Positions 1-7,531 of a DNA stretch of 55,408 nt are shown piece by piece. The DNA is from Pseudoalteromonas sp. FUC4 (GTDB lineage: Bacteria > Pseudomonadota > Gammaproteobacteria > Enterobacterales > Alteromonadaceae). Under the pieces are notes generated by a model, which had not been told where the DNA came from, made no database searches, and saw nothing but the letters and a program-made list of their open reading frames with translations. The position numbers were made by a program, and so were the translations under genes. How positions within the stretch are numbered: position 1 is the first letter of the stretch; each line of letters starts with the position of its first letter. The stretch is from positions 1-55,408 of the forward strand of contig NZ_SEUI01000007.1 of the NCBI RefSeq assembly GCF_008370255.1, given 5' to 3'.

Positions 1-230
1 AGGATCTGTGGCTGTTTCACAGACGGGTCAATATTATTTAGTAATGGCAGTGCAAATGCTGCGGTTTTACCTGTACCCGTTTGAGCTAGTCCCAGTACGT
101 CCTTTCTTTCTAGCAATAACGGTATACATTGAGCTTGGATTTCAGATGGTGTCTTGTAACCCAACTCTTCAACTGCCTTCAAAATTGCAGGAGAAAGATT
201 TAGAGATTCAAACGTGACTGGTTCTGACAT
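1..230 (-). CDS. deaD: DEAD-box RNA helicase DeaD/CsdA, N-terminal part (gene runs off the window start)
   Basis: The minus strand starts with ATG at 230 and stays open to base 1, giving about 76 residues. The Q motif ([14 protein letters not shown]) and Walker A motif I ([11 protein letters not shown]) of DEAD-box helicases are visible. The start [17 protein letters not shown] and the stretch [14 protein letters not shown] closely resemble E. coli DeaD/CsdA, the cold-shock ATP-dependent RNA helicase that helps 50S ribosome assembly and mRNA turnover. The C-terminal helicase lobe and RNA-binding tail lie outside the window, so RhlE/SrmB-like paralogues cannot be fully excluded, but the local wording fits DeaD best. 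Confidence 0.85.
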   Translation of the reverse strand, partial: MSEPVTFESLNLSPAILKAVEELGYKTPSEIQAQCIPLLLERKDVLGLAQTGTGKTAAFALPLLNNIDPSVKQPQI

Positions 231-336
231 TAATACGCCTCAACGAATTTAAAGAGGCGCGCATTATATAGGATTCGCGAGTCAAATGCTTGTATAAATT
301 GAAACTAATTTCTATGTGCTTGATGTTGGTCTAAAT

Positions 337-373
337 TTAACCAGTTTAATTTGGGGTTTATTAAACTGGTTAA
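337..373. terminator. Perfect 14-bp inverted repeat between grxA and deaD
   Basis: TTAACCAGTTTAAT (337-350) and its exact complement (360-373) flank a 9-nt loop. It lies just downstream of the grxA stop on the minus strand, so it may terminate or stabilise the grxA transcript. There is no strong U-tract on either strand, so terminator function is only inferred. Confidence 0.5.
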
Positions 374-390
374 CATATTTAATACAAAGC

Positions 391-654
391 TTATTTGTAC
401 AAGCCTAGGTTTTCTTTTGCGTAAGCTTCAAATTCTGTAAATCCACCGATGTGATTTTGATCAACAAAAATTTGTGGAACGGTAGGGCAAGGTTTACCTG
501 CTGACTTTTCAAGGTCGGCTTTACTAATGCCTTCTTTAATTATATCGATGTAGCGAAATTTAAAGTCATCACGTTCATTCGATAGTTGCTCCGCAACATC
601 TTTTGCACGGACACAATATGGACAACCTTCACGGCCAAAAATTACAGTTAACAT
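391..654 (-). CDS. grxA: Glutaredoxin 1 (GrxA family)
   Basis: This 87-residue protein is close to E. coli GrxA in length (85) and sequence. The dithiol active site is C11-P-Y-C14, followed by the shared stretch VRAKDVAEQLSNERDDF, then the cis-proline loop TVPQIF and the glutathione-site HIGG. It is a glutathione-dependent cytoplasmic thiol-disulfide oxidoreductase that can reduce ribonucleotide reductase and other disulfides. A GGAG-type Shine-Dalgarno (complement of ctcc at about 661-664) precedes the ATG. It is transcribed alone, divergently from the signalling operon starting at 913. The shared spacer also contains a LuxO-type operator, so a regulatory effect on grxA is possible but not shown. 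Confidence 0.95.
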   Translation of the reverse strand: MLTVIFGREGCPYCVRAKDVAEQLSNERDDFKFRYIDIIKEGISKADLEKSAGKPCPTVPQIFVDQNHIGGFTEFEAYAKENLGLYK

Positions 655-757
655 AGCTTTCTCCTCAATTTGATTAAAATCAGTTTAAATGATTGAAAAA
701 TTATTTAAAGCAAAAAAAATCGATTGCACCATTCTAATAAAAACCATAAATCAAATA

Positions 758-787
758 TTGCATAGCAATATGATTTGCAAAATGCGA
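758..787. promoter_or_regulatory. LuxO-type double operator upstream of the 913 operon
   Basis: TTGCA-AAA-TGCGA at 775-787 matches the LuxO operator pattern TTGCA-N3-TGCAA with one mismatch. Seventeen bases upstream, start to start, lies a second palindrome TTGC-ATA-GCAA (758-768). The same pair with the same spacing occurs at 6434-6463. The site lies about 85 bp upstream of the -24 element at 860, a usual distance for a sigma-54 enhancer. LuxO binding is inferred from the motif and from the luxO-like gene at 7916. Confidence 0.7.
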
Positions 788-859
788 ATGAAAGACTAAA
801 ACACTGTCTGTCTAATACTTAAGTATATGAATGCAATTGTGTTTACAGGAATTAATTTG

Positions 860-874
860 TGGCACATAACTTGA
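860..874 (+). promoter_or_regulatory. Probable sigma-54 (-24/-12) promoter of the 913 operon
   Basis: TGGCAC-N5-TTGA matches the RpoN consensus TGGCAC-N5-TTGC except for the last base of the -12 box. Spacing is exact. The start codon is 38 nt downstream. The upstream palindromic operator supports the call; the imperfect -12 box weakens it. Confidence 0.55.
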
Positions 875-912
875 TGATTAAGAGCTATACATTGGGTTAA
901 CGAGAATACTTT

Positions 913-1950
913 ATGAATATTAATAGTCACGTTTTAGAAATTATCCAAGGGGTAATCGGTAAACATTGTGAAACCCAAAATAGAAATTTTTCAATTACTT
1001 TAATTAACAAGTTGCAATGTAACTACGTTTGTTTGCAAATTCCTCTTGAGCAAATGATTGCGCAATGCGAGGAGTTTCTCATTCCAGCGCTAGCATCCGT
1101 AAAGCAGAGCTTTTTACTTAACCTAGAAGCAAATATACAAGGGGTTAGTCTTCATTACCAGGTTGATGATTCTGACCAAGTAAACACGCTGGATTTTCAT
1201 GGGCTTTTAGCTACAAAAGAGTCTGTTAGTTTGGCGCTTGATATTAGCCAAAATATAGACGTTCTAACTGATTGTGAGGCGTTATTTAAAAGTTGTTTAA
1301 AAACATCGGACAAAACCCATGATCGATATGGCTTAAATTTTAAATTATTCAATAGCACTTTTAAGGAAGCGGTACAGATTGAGGATTTACGTCATCTTAG
1401 TGGTGACGCGCTAACTGACAAACTAAATGGTGACAGCATAAATAGACACATAAAGTTATGCACTATTAGCGACATTAGTGGGCTGAGCCAAGAAAATAAA
1501 CTATCTCAAAAAATATTAGGTTGGCCATTTTTTGATACAGATCTAATTACTATTTTAACAACATTTCATATGCAAACACGTTTATCTGTATTAGTGGCGG
1601 ATGATAGCTTACCAAGCCAAATTGCAACAAAAGTAATGCTCGAAATGCTGGGCTGCTTAGTAACATGTGCAGGAAATGGCGCTAGTGCTTTAACGCTTGC
1701 TCAAAATGAACCATTTGATTTACTGCTCTTAGATGAGCGCATGCCAGGAATGTTTGGCAGTGACGTTGCACAGCAATTGGTGAGTCAAAATACGCCTAAT
1801 AATGATACACCCAAAGTTATTTTAACGGGGCTAACAGGGGATGAGCAGATAGCTGAGTTATTTGAAAAAGGCATTACGCACTATTTACAAAAGCCAGTGA
1901 CCAAAGCAGTGCTCGAAAAGTTTATTAAACCTTGGCAATTAGCGTCTTAA
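913..1950 (+). CDS. Response regulator with unidentified N-terminal domain and C-terminal receiver
   Basis: The 345-residue protein ends in a canonical CheY-like receiver (about 224-343). The acidic pair is D230/D231, the phosphoacceptor is D274 in LLLLDERMPG, and the switch Thr (ILTG) and Lys (LQKPV) are present. Residues 1-220 match no domain I can name; no helix-turn-helix, GGDEF, EAL or kinase motif is visible. It is the first gene of a three-gene operon with an isochorismatase-type hydrolase and a hybrid kinase, so the kinase is a likely phosphodonor. The unusual order (receiver at the C-terminus) suggests that the N-terminal region is an output or protein-interaction module rather than a DNA-binding one. 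A sigma-54-like promoter and LuxO-type operator lie upstream. Confidence 0.85.
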   Translation: MNINSHVLEIIQGVIGKHCETQNRNFSITLINKLQCNYVCLQIPLEQMIAQCEEFLIPALASVKQSFLLNLEANIQGVSLHYQVDDSDQVNTLDFHGLLATKESVSLALDISQNIDVLTDCEALFKSCLKTSDKTHDRYGLNFKLFNSTFKEAVQIEDLRHLSGDALTDKLNGDSINRHIKLCTISDISGLSQENKLSQKILGWPFFDTDLITILTTFHMQTRLSVLVADDSLPSQIATKVMLEMLGCLVTCAGNGASALTLAQNEPFDLLLLDERMPGMFGSDVAQQLVSQNTPNNDTPKVILTGLTGDEQIAELFEKGITHYLQKPVTKAVLEKFIKPWQLAS

Positions 1951-1969
1951 ATTGGTTAATAAGGTGGCA

Positions 1970-2584
1970 ATGATGCATGACTTTTCTAAAACAGCGCTTA
2001 TTTTGATTGGTTTTCAAAATGATTACTTTTCACCAAAAGGTATTTTGTATGACGTGGTTGAAGAGTCATCAAGAATTACTGGCGTGGTAGAAAATACACT
2101 CTCTTTATTGGCCGCCTGTGCAGAAGAATTTGCGTTAGTTGTTAATACACCCATTCATTTTACGCAAAACTACAGTGAGCTTAAAAACCCGATTGGTATA
2201 TTAAAAGCAATTGCAGATGTGGGCGCATTTAAAGCGGGTTCGTACGGTGCTCAAACCATTGAGCAGCTAGATTTTTTTAGCAATGTTATAGAAGTGGTGC
2301 CTGGGAAAAGAGGTTTAAATGCTTTTACACATACCGCTCTAGCGCAAAAGCTTAAAGAACAGGGTGTTACTAATGTTATTTTAGCCGGTACGGTGACTTC
2401 TATTTGTATTGACTCAACCGCGCGAACGGCTGTTGAACTTGGTTTTAACGTCACTATTTTAAGTGACTGTACATCGAGTCGCACTCCTTTTGAACAAACT
2501 TTTTACTGTGAAGAGGTTTTTCCTCTTTATGCGCGAGTTTGTGATAGTAAAACTTTTATTAAGCATTGGAGAGAGCATGGATAA
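1970..2584 (+). CDS. Isochorismatase-family cysteine hydrolase
   Basis: This is a Rossmann-like cysteine hydrolase of the isochorismatase/nicotinamidase family, about 204 residues. The catalytic triad is visible as D18 (GFQNDYF), K113 (PGKRGLNAF) and C146 (TSICIDSTARTA), with the non-proline cis-peptide region VTS before the cysteine. The substrate cannot be predicted. ATG codons at 1970 and 1973 are both possible; AAGGTGG at 1961-1967 fits the second best. It begins 19 nt after the response regulator stop and overlaps the kinase start by 8 nt, so the three genes are almost certainly co-transcribed. A hydrolase inside a sensory operon could make or remove a signal molecule; this is speculation. 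Confidence 0.88.
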   Translation: MMHDFSKTALILIGFQNDYFSPKGILYDVVEESSRITGVVENTLSLLAACAEEFALVVNTPIHFTQNYSELKNPIGILKAIADVGAFKAGSYGAQTIEQLDFFSNVIEVVPGKRGLNAFTHTALAQKLKEQGVTNVILAGTVTSICIDSTARTAVELGFNVTILSDCTSSRTPFEQTFYCEEVFPLYARVCDSKTFIKHWREHG

Positions 2585-5387
2585 CAACGATGAACTACAA
2601 GTGCAAATCCAATATGCGTTGGTTGAAAAACTCTCCAATAGTAATCGACGTCAAGCAAAGCTATTAGCTATTTTAGATGAGTGTATTTTTGAGTGCGATA
2701 AACATTTAAATCTTACTTACATTAACGAAGCATGGAAGAAGAAACTAGGTTACTCAAGCGATTCATTAATTGGTTCTAATATTACTAAGTTAATGAATTG
2801 CGATGATATTATGCATTTTGTAGCATACAGTTGTTGCTTGCTTGAAGGAAGGCAAACTCCTAGTGTAGAAATACAAATAAAAAATAGTCTCGGACTCTTA
2901 AACTGGTTTGAGTTGAGACTAGTTTATGATGAAAAAAGCGGTTTTATAGGTTCACTCTATGACATTCAACGTCATAAAGACTCACAACTTTTGCTCACAC
3001 AGCAGCAAAAATATGTAAAACGTTTATCGCTTGTTGCGAGCCATACAAATAACTTAGTAATAATTACAGATAAATTTGGCATAATTGAGTGGGTTAACAA
3101 TAGTTTTGAAGTACTTACAGGTTACACCTGTGATGAGGTTATAGGCACCAGTCCTGGTCAATTACTGCAAGGGCCAAAAACATGTGAAAAAAGCCGTAAG
3201 GTCATGTCTCATGCCGTAAAAAATGGACTCCCTTTTCAAGTTGAAACCACAAATTACGATAAAAACGGTAACATTTATTGGGTTGCTATTGATGCAAACC
3301 CTGTGCGAGATGATGAAGGCCAAGTAAAGCATTTTATTGCTATAGAAACCAATATTACGCAGCGAGTTAAAGCCGAACAAGCAATGGCAGAGATAGAATA
3401 TAATTATCACTCTGTCGTTGATAATATCCCTGATATTGTTTTACGCCTTGATACATTTGGTAATCTATTATTTATAAATCAAGCATGGCAGCGAGTTCTA
3501 CACAGCAAGGTAGATGAGAGTCTTGGCTTACCTCTAATTAAGTTTATAGCTAAAGAGGATGTAGAAAAAATTAGTGATACTCTGCTTGATTATAAACAAG
3601 GTAAGCGCGACATTCGTCGCTTTGATATACGTTTAATTAATGCACAAGGTATAAATAACTGGGTCGAAATTACACTTACTCCAATTGTTGGTGGTTACGA
3701 AAGTGATTTATCATCAATTGCTGCGACACTTGTGGATATACAAGAGCGTATTGAAAGCGAGCAAATATTACTTGAAGCTAAACACCAGGCAGAAACCTTA
3801 GCGGAGTCAAAAAGCCGATTCATGGCAAATATTAGTCATGAAATTCGCACGCCATTAAATGCTGTGATTGGATCTGCAGATATTTTGCATCATACCGGTT
3901 TAACTTCTGAACAAATGCGTTATACACAAATGATTAAAACAAGTTCTGACGCGCTATTAAGTGTATTGGACGATGTATTAACGTACTCACGCTTTGAAGC
4001 ACAGGCCATAACACTCAATAATCAGCCATTTAGTATTGATACGTGTATTGAAGAAGCAATAGATATAATTTCTCAAAGCGCTTTGCAAAAAGGGCTTGAG
4101 GTTATTTTTGATTTTTATCCTGATGTACCAGCTCAATTAATTGGTGATCATGCCCGTATAAGGCAAATAGTCATAAATTTATTAGCCAATGCGATTAAAT
4201 TTACTCAACATGGTGTAATAACCGTTACTGTTAAGTGCACTCATATTGAAGGTAATAATTTAAACCTTTATTTATCTGTAAAAGACACGGGTATGGGAAT
4301 TGCAAAAAATAAAATGGACAGTATGTTTATGCCTTTTATTCAATCTGATAATTCAATTACTCGAAAGCATGGTGGCAGTGGCTTAGGGCTTGCGATATGT
4401 AGGCAAATTTGTGATGTAGTAGGTGGAGATATTTCGGTTAGTTCTGAGTTTAATAAAGGAAGCGAGTTTATAGTTAATTACCCGCTGCAAATAGACACAA
4501 CTGACTCAATTTTAAGAGAAGGGTTTGCAGCACGAAGTAAAAAGCCAAAAGTATGGATAGTAGGAAGTCACGAAATTCTAAAAACAGCCTTGGAGCATAC
4601 GCTCACTCGGTTTTCTATCACTTTTGAACACTACGAAGTATGCCCAGATATACCCAAGTACGATAGTTTTCCTGATGCAATTGTATTAACTGATCCTCAA
4701 ATGTTAGCCCAAACACGCGAGCGTATAAATACATACAACTCCCTTAATTCACCGTGTTTACTCATCCTAGATTTGCTAGGTAAAAGCTTATTACCGCAAA
4801 ATATTAACGACAGAGAGCTTAGGTTAAATGGCCCTTATAAAGTATCGCATGTACTACGGGCAATTAGTTTATTAGAAGAGCAGCTGTTTCATTTGGATAT
4901 TATATTTACCAATCGTGAGCAAAAAGAAACTTTAGAAAGCCCCTCAGGGTTAACTCAGTTAAGCGGAACCAATGTATTGGTTGCTGAAGATAATACAAAT
5001 AATCAAATTGTAATTCGGCAGTTTTTAGAACAAAAAGGTTGCAGTGTACATATTGTTAGTGATGGTCAAGAGGCAATAATAAAGGCGCAAAGTGATGAAA
5101 TCGATATTATTTTTATGGATATTCAAATGCCAATACTCGATGGGATTTCTGCAACTAAAGCAATCAGAAAATTAGGTATAGCCACCCCCATAATAGCACT
5201 CACTGCAAATGCGATTCATGGTGATAAAGAGCGATTTATAGACGCGGGGATGAATGACTATTTAGCTAAGCCAATTGTAAGTGAGATGCTTTATTTACTG
5301 CTTGATAAATATGCCCCAGAGCAGGTTATTGAATCTAAACATTTAAAGCTTTCTCGTTTAGTGCAAGTGTGGGAAAAGCTGAGTTGA
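2577..5387 (+). CDS. Soluble hybrid sensor histidine kinase with three PAS domains and a C-terminal receiver
   Basis: Start chosen at ATG 2577, preceded by GGAGAG and overlapping the hydrolase stop; the frame stays open upstream but without a better ribosome site. The 936-residue protein has PAS domains at roughly 27-130, 148-270 and 278-395, a HisKA helix with H421 (ISHEIRTPLNAV), an ATPase with N box (NLLANAIKF), G1 (DTGMGIA) and G2 (GGSGLGLAI), a degenerate receiver-like stretch (about 655-775) lacking the phosphoacceptor motif, and a full receiver with D848 (FMDIQMPILDG) and K in LAKPI. No transmembrane segment is visible, so it senses an intracellular signal. Having no HPt domain of its own, it would need a separate one; the LuxU-like protein at 7532 is the obvious local candidate. 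Confidence 0.93.
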   Translation: MDNNDELQVQIQYALVEKLSNSNRRQAKLLAILDECIFECDKHLNLTYINEAWKKKLGYSSDSLIGSNITKLMNCDDIMHFVAYSCCLLEGRQTPSVEIQIKNSLGLLNWFELRLVYDEKSGFIGSLYDIQRHKDSQLLLTQQQKYVKRLSLVASHTNNLVIITDKFGIIEWVNNSFEVLTGYTCDEVIGTSPGQLLQGPKTCEKSRKVMSHAVKNGLPFQVETTNYDKNGNIYWVAIDANPVRDDEGQVKHFIAIETNITQRVKAEQAMAEIEYNYHSVVDNIPDIVLRLDTFGNLLFINQAWQRVLHSKVDESLGLPLIKFIAKEDVEKISDTLLDYKQGKRDIRRFDIRLINAQGINNWVEITLTPIVGGYESDLSSIAATLVDIQERIESEQILLEAKHQAETLAESKSRFMANISHEIRTPLNAVIGSADILHHTGLTSEQMRYTQMIKTSSDALLSVLDDVLTYSRFEAQAITLNNQPFSIDTCIEEAIDIISQSALQKGLEVIFDFYPDVPAQLIGDHARIRQIVINLLANAIKFTQHGVITVTVKCTHIEGNNLNLYLSVKDTGMGIAKNKMDSMFMPFIQSDNSITRKHGGSGLGLAICRQICDVVGGDISVSSEFNKGSEFIVNYPLQIDTTDSILREGFAARSKKPKVWIVGSHEILKTALEHTLTRFSITFEHYEVCPDIPKYDSFPDAIVLTDPQMLAQTRERINTYNSLNSPCLLILDLLGKSLLPQNINDRELRLNGPYKVSHVLRAISLLEEQLFHLDIIFTNREQKETLESPSGLTQLSGTNVLVAEDNTNNQIVIRQFLEQKGCSVHIVSDGQEAIIKAQSDEIDIIFMDIQMPILDGISATKAIRKLGIATPIIALTANAIHGDKERFIDAGMNDYLAKPIVSEMLYLLLDKYAPEQVIESKHLKLSRLVQVWEKLS

Positions 5388-5397
5388 GTAATGAAGG

Positions 5398-5569
5398 CTA
5401 GGGGCTATTTACTCTTTGTTGCTCGGTTTTTACTTATTCTTACATGGATGTAAGCCAGTAGGGTAACGCAGGAGCAGTTACCGAGCCCACTAGGTTACAA
5501 ACCTCGCGCCGCGATTAAACCGCCTTTAGTTCGAACGAATTTTAATCCGCAATGATCAACAGTCCCTAA
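5398..5569. repeat. Dispersed palindromic repeat, long copy with 48-bp insert
   Basis: This shares long identical blocks with 20795-20920: CTAGGGGC at the left end, ACTCTTTGTTGCTC, TTTTTACTTA, GCCCACTAGGTTACAAA and a right end near CCCTA. The ends are imperfect inverted repeats. The copy here carries an extra 48 bp at 5437-5484, containing CTTACATGGATGTAAG, a small palindrome. No coding potential is seen. It has the look of a non-autonomous (MITE-like) element and follows the hybrid kinase stop, where it could also act as transcript 3' end. Confidence 0.7.
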
Positions 5570-5693
5570 TATTAAAAGTGGATTTGTGTTGTATAAATTT
5601 GATAAATGAAAAAATTGACCTAGTATTTTAGGAGTAAGTTAAATTTATTTTTTAGTATTTAATGAGTGTTTTATTATGATTTTTCAATTTGAT

Positions 5694-5706
5694 TCGCAAA
5701 TTGCAA
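5694..5706 (-). promoter_or_regulatory. LuxO-type operator upstream of the 5893 gene
   Basis: TCGCA-AAT-TGCAA matches TTGCA-N3-TGCAA with one mismatch. Read on the minus strand it continues as TGCGAATCAAA, resembling the TGCGAATGAAA extension of the sites at 775 and 6451. It lies about 128 bp upstream of an excellent sigma-54 promoter. Confidence 0.65.
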
Positions 5707-5821
5707 TTCAAAATAAAAATAAAACATTATGAACTTTATTTAAATCCTCAATCATACCTTTAATTTATTTTAACGACCTGATTTTATTGTCTTTTTACTT
5801 TTCTATAACGTTGTTATCTGG

Positions 5822-5838
5822 TTGGCACGACTTTCGCA
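5822..5838 (+). promoter_or_regulatory. Strong sigma-54 (-24/-12) promoter of the 5893 gene
   Basis: TTGGCACGACTTTCGCA is nearly the textbook RpoN promoter TTGGCACGN4TTGCA; only the third-last consensus T is replaced by C. The predicted start near 5849 gives a 5' leader of about 44 nt before the ATG at 5893. Confidence 0.85.
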
Positions 5839-5892
5839 ATATATTAAATATCAAATCAAGACGAATTTAGTTAAATTTTTAAGGGGTGCAAT

Positions 5893-6183
5893 ATGCAAAC
5901 AAACACAAAAGCCAAACAACAACCTAAAGGTAACAATTGGGTACTTACACCTGAAATTATGGTTTTGTCTATTTTGCTTGTTGCCACTTTAGTAGTCGGT
6001 ATTACAGTTTTACGAGGTAGCGACTCAATTGAACCGCTGGCAGATATTCAGCCAATTACTTTTACACAAGCTGATGTTGAAAGCGCGCAGTTAATGAGTA
6101 ATACATTCGACTCACAAGATACCAACTATGCACAAAATGTAACCGCTTCTAAAAACGACGACAGCGATACTCTTTCAAACTAG
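5893..6183 (+). CDS. Small single-pass membrane protein of unknown function under sigma-54 control
   Basis: A 96-residue protein that I do not recognise. It has a basic, Gln/Asn/Lys-rich N-terminus (residues 1-16), one hydrophobic segment (about 22-42) and an acidic, Ser/Asn/Asp-rich tail. By the positive-inside rule the tail would be periplasmic. A Shine-Dalgarno AAGGGG lies at 5881-5886. It is monocistronic: a sigma-54 promoter with a LuxO-type operator upstream and an intrinsic terminator directly after the stop. Such dedicated control of one small protein suggests that it is a major output of the LuxO-like regulator. No cysteine or enzymatic motif is present. Confidence 0.8.
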   Translation: MQTNTKAKQQPKGNNWVLTPEIMVLSILLVATLVVGITVLRGSDSIEPLADIQPITFTQADVESAQLMSNTFDSQDTNYAQNVTASKNDDSDTLSN

Positions 6184-6192
6184 AGACTTTTG

Positions 6193-6228
6193 CGCAGGTA
6201 ATTATTTATAGTTGCCTGCGTTTTTTTA
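6193..6228 (+). terminator. Intrinsic terminator after the small membrane protein gene
   Basis: CGCAGGTAA pairs with TTGCCTGCG (one G-U pair) and is followed by eight or so T residues. It begins 10 nt after the stop codon. Confidence 0.85.
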
Positions 6229-6433
6229 TGTTCCTACCATTAATTTAATTTTTATCCCTCCCCATAAAATCAGTTATATGCTCTTAAATTTAGATAGTAT
6301 TTGACCTAAACAGGGTTTAATCAAAGCTTTCCCTTATCTCATCTGCAATTGCTCATATTAGCTTTAGTCAGCATCTATTAACTGGCTTATCTGTGCTTTA
6401 TAAGCTCGGTTAAGCACTCATTTGCCAATTTAG

Positions 6434-6463
6434 TTGCATTGCAAACTGAATTGCAAAATGCGA
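6434..6463. promoter_or_regulatory. LuxO-type double operator upstream of the EAL gene
   Basis: TTGCA-AAA-TGCGA (6451-6463) is preceded 17 bp upstream by TTGC-ATT-GCAA (6434-6444). The 19 bp TTGCAAAATGCGAATGAAA at 6451-6469 is identical to 775-793. The main site is 100 bp upstream of the -24 box at 6551. The remaining spacer from 6229 to 6433 holds nothing I recognise. Confidence 0.72.
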
Positions 6464-6550
6464 ATGAAATGGGTGAAATAGAGTTATTTTATTTTATAAT
6501 TTAACCAATTGAATATATTGACTTTTATTCCTATTCCTTAGTATTTAAAT

Positions 6551-6565
6551 TGGCCTGTAAATTGC
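6551..6565 (+). promoter_or_regulatory. Probable sigma-54 promoter of the EAL gene
   Basis: TGGCCT-N5-TTGC has the invariant GG and GC at the correct distance; two bases of the -24 box differ from TGGCAC. The ATG lies 46 nt downstream. Confidence 0.65.
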
Positions 6566-6610
6566 TCGTTAATATAATAAGTCACTAAGAGTGAAAACCG
6601 GAGCAAAATC

Positions 6611-7423
6611 ATGAGTGCGTTTAAATACCTAGAATCGGAAAGCCCTGTCAACCTAGCAAGATGGCATGAACTAGAAAGAATTATGTCTGATGCAATGCAA
6701 AATAATTATTTTAAAATGGTGTATCAACCGCTTGTGTCATTGGGTTCTGGAAAGCTGGTCGGCTTCGAGTCGTTAGTAAGGTGCCAATCTCCGCGTTTTG
6801 GTATTGTTGGCCCAGATGAGTTTATCCCTCATGTAGAGCAATCGGGAATGATTTTAGAATTAGGTGACTGGATTTTTGAGCAATGTTTGTCTGATTTAAA
6901 GCAGATGCGACATTTTGGTATGACAGATATAGCCGTTTCTTTAAATATCTCGCCGGTGCAAATTTTAGATGGTGATGTGTTTTCAAAAGTAATGGCTTTA
7001 CTAGAAAAGTACCAAATACCACCACAGGCTATTAAAGTAGAATTAACGGAAACAGCGCTCATTCATAGTCCTGATAAAATAGCTAAGGCGTTTGAAAACT
7101 TCCATAATGAAGGCGTAAAGGTGTGGATTGATGATTTTGGCACTGGGTACGCATCTTTAGGTCTACTTCGTCAATTTGATATTGATGGTTTAAAAATTGA
7201 TCGCAGTTTTGTAAGTGGTATTGCAACTGACAACGAAGACTTTACGTTATGTAGCGCAATTATTGCGATGGCTCAACGATTAGGTTTACAAACTGTAGCT
7301 GAAGGTATTGAGGAGAATGAGCAATTACAAATATTAGAACAACTTGGTTGCGATATTGCTCAGGGGTACCTACTAGATAAGCCGCAAACACTAACAAAAA
7401 GTATTAATACTTGGGCTCTGTAA
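6611..7423 (+). CDS. Stand-alone EAL-domain cyclic-di-GMP phosphodiesterase
   Basis: The 270 residues are nearly all one EAL domain, with only about 30 residues ahead of it. The signature motif reads GFESL, keeping the catalytic Glu. LNISPVQ, ELTETAL, the DDFGTGYASL loop, LKIDRSF and AEGIEENEQL are all intact, so active hydrolysis of c-di-GMP to pGpG is expected. There is no GGDEF, PAS or membrane segment. Control must therefore be mostly transcriptional, in line with the LuxO-type operator and sigma-54 promoter upstream. In related bacteria lowering c-di-GMP favours motility over biofilm. The luxU-like gene follows 108 bp downstream on the same strand. Confidence 0.92.
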   Translation: MSAFKYLESESPVNLARWHELERIMSDAMQNNYFKMVYQPLVSLGSGKLVGFESLVRCQSPRFGIVGPDEFIPHVEQSGMILELGDWIFEQCLSDLKQMRHFGMTDIAVSLNISPVQILDGDVFSKVMALLEKYQIPPQAIKVELTETALIHSPDKIAKAFENFHNEGVKVWIDDFGTGYASLGLLRQFDIDGLKIDRSFVSGIATDNEDFTLCSAIIAMAQRLGLQTVAEGIEENEQLQILEQLGCDIAQGYLLDKPQTLTKSINTWAL

Positions 7424-7443
7424 ATGTTTATATTCATTTTGAT

Positions 7444-7456
7444 TTGCAAAATGCAA
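7444..7456. promoter_or_regulatory. Perfect LuxO-type operator upstream of luxU-luxO
   Basis: TTGCA-AAA-TGCAA is a perfect match to TTGCA-N3-TGCAA. No GG-N10-GC promoter follows it before the ATG at 7532. In Vibrio, LuxO represses its own operon by binding such a site, so autorepression of a sigma-70 promoter is the likely role here. Confidence 0.7.
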
Positions 7457-7531
7457 AAAATAAATTACTCTTAAATTACAACCATTACATTTTATTAATG
7501 TACAAAGATTTAACTCACCCAAAGGTTACTT

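Noticed and set aside
1952..1972. Upstream TTG start for the isochorismatase-type gene
   Set aside because: ATG codons at 1970/1973 sit properly behind AAGGTGG, and the residues added by TTG are not part of the fold.
2463..2576. Extended N-terminus for the hybrid kinase
   Set aside because: It would overlap the hydrolase by about 120 nt; ATG 2577 has GGAGAG at proper distance and the usual short overlap.
5570..6610. Search for qrr-like small RNA genes near the sigma-54 promoters
   Set aside because: The promoters lead within about 50 nt to ordinary protein start codons, and no conserved Qrr-like core or terminator is found between them; only the 5893 gene terminator is present.
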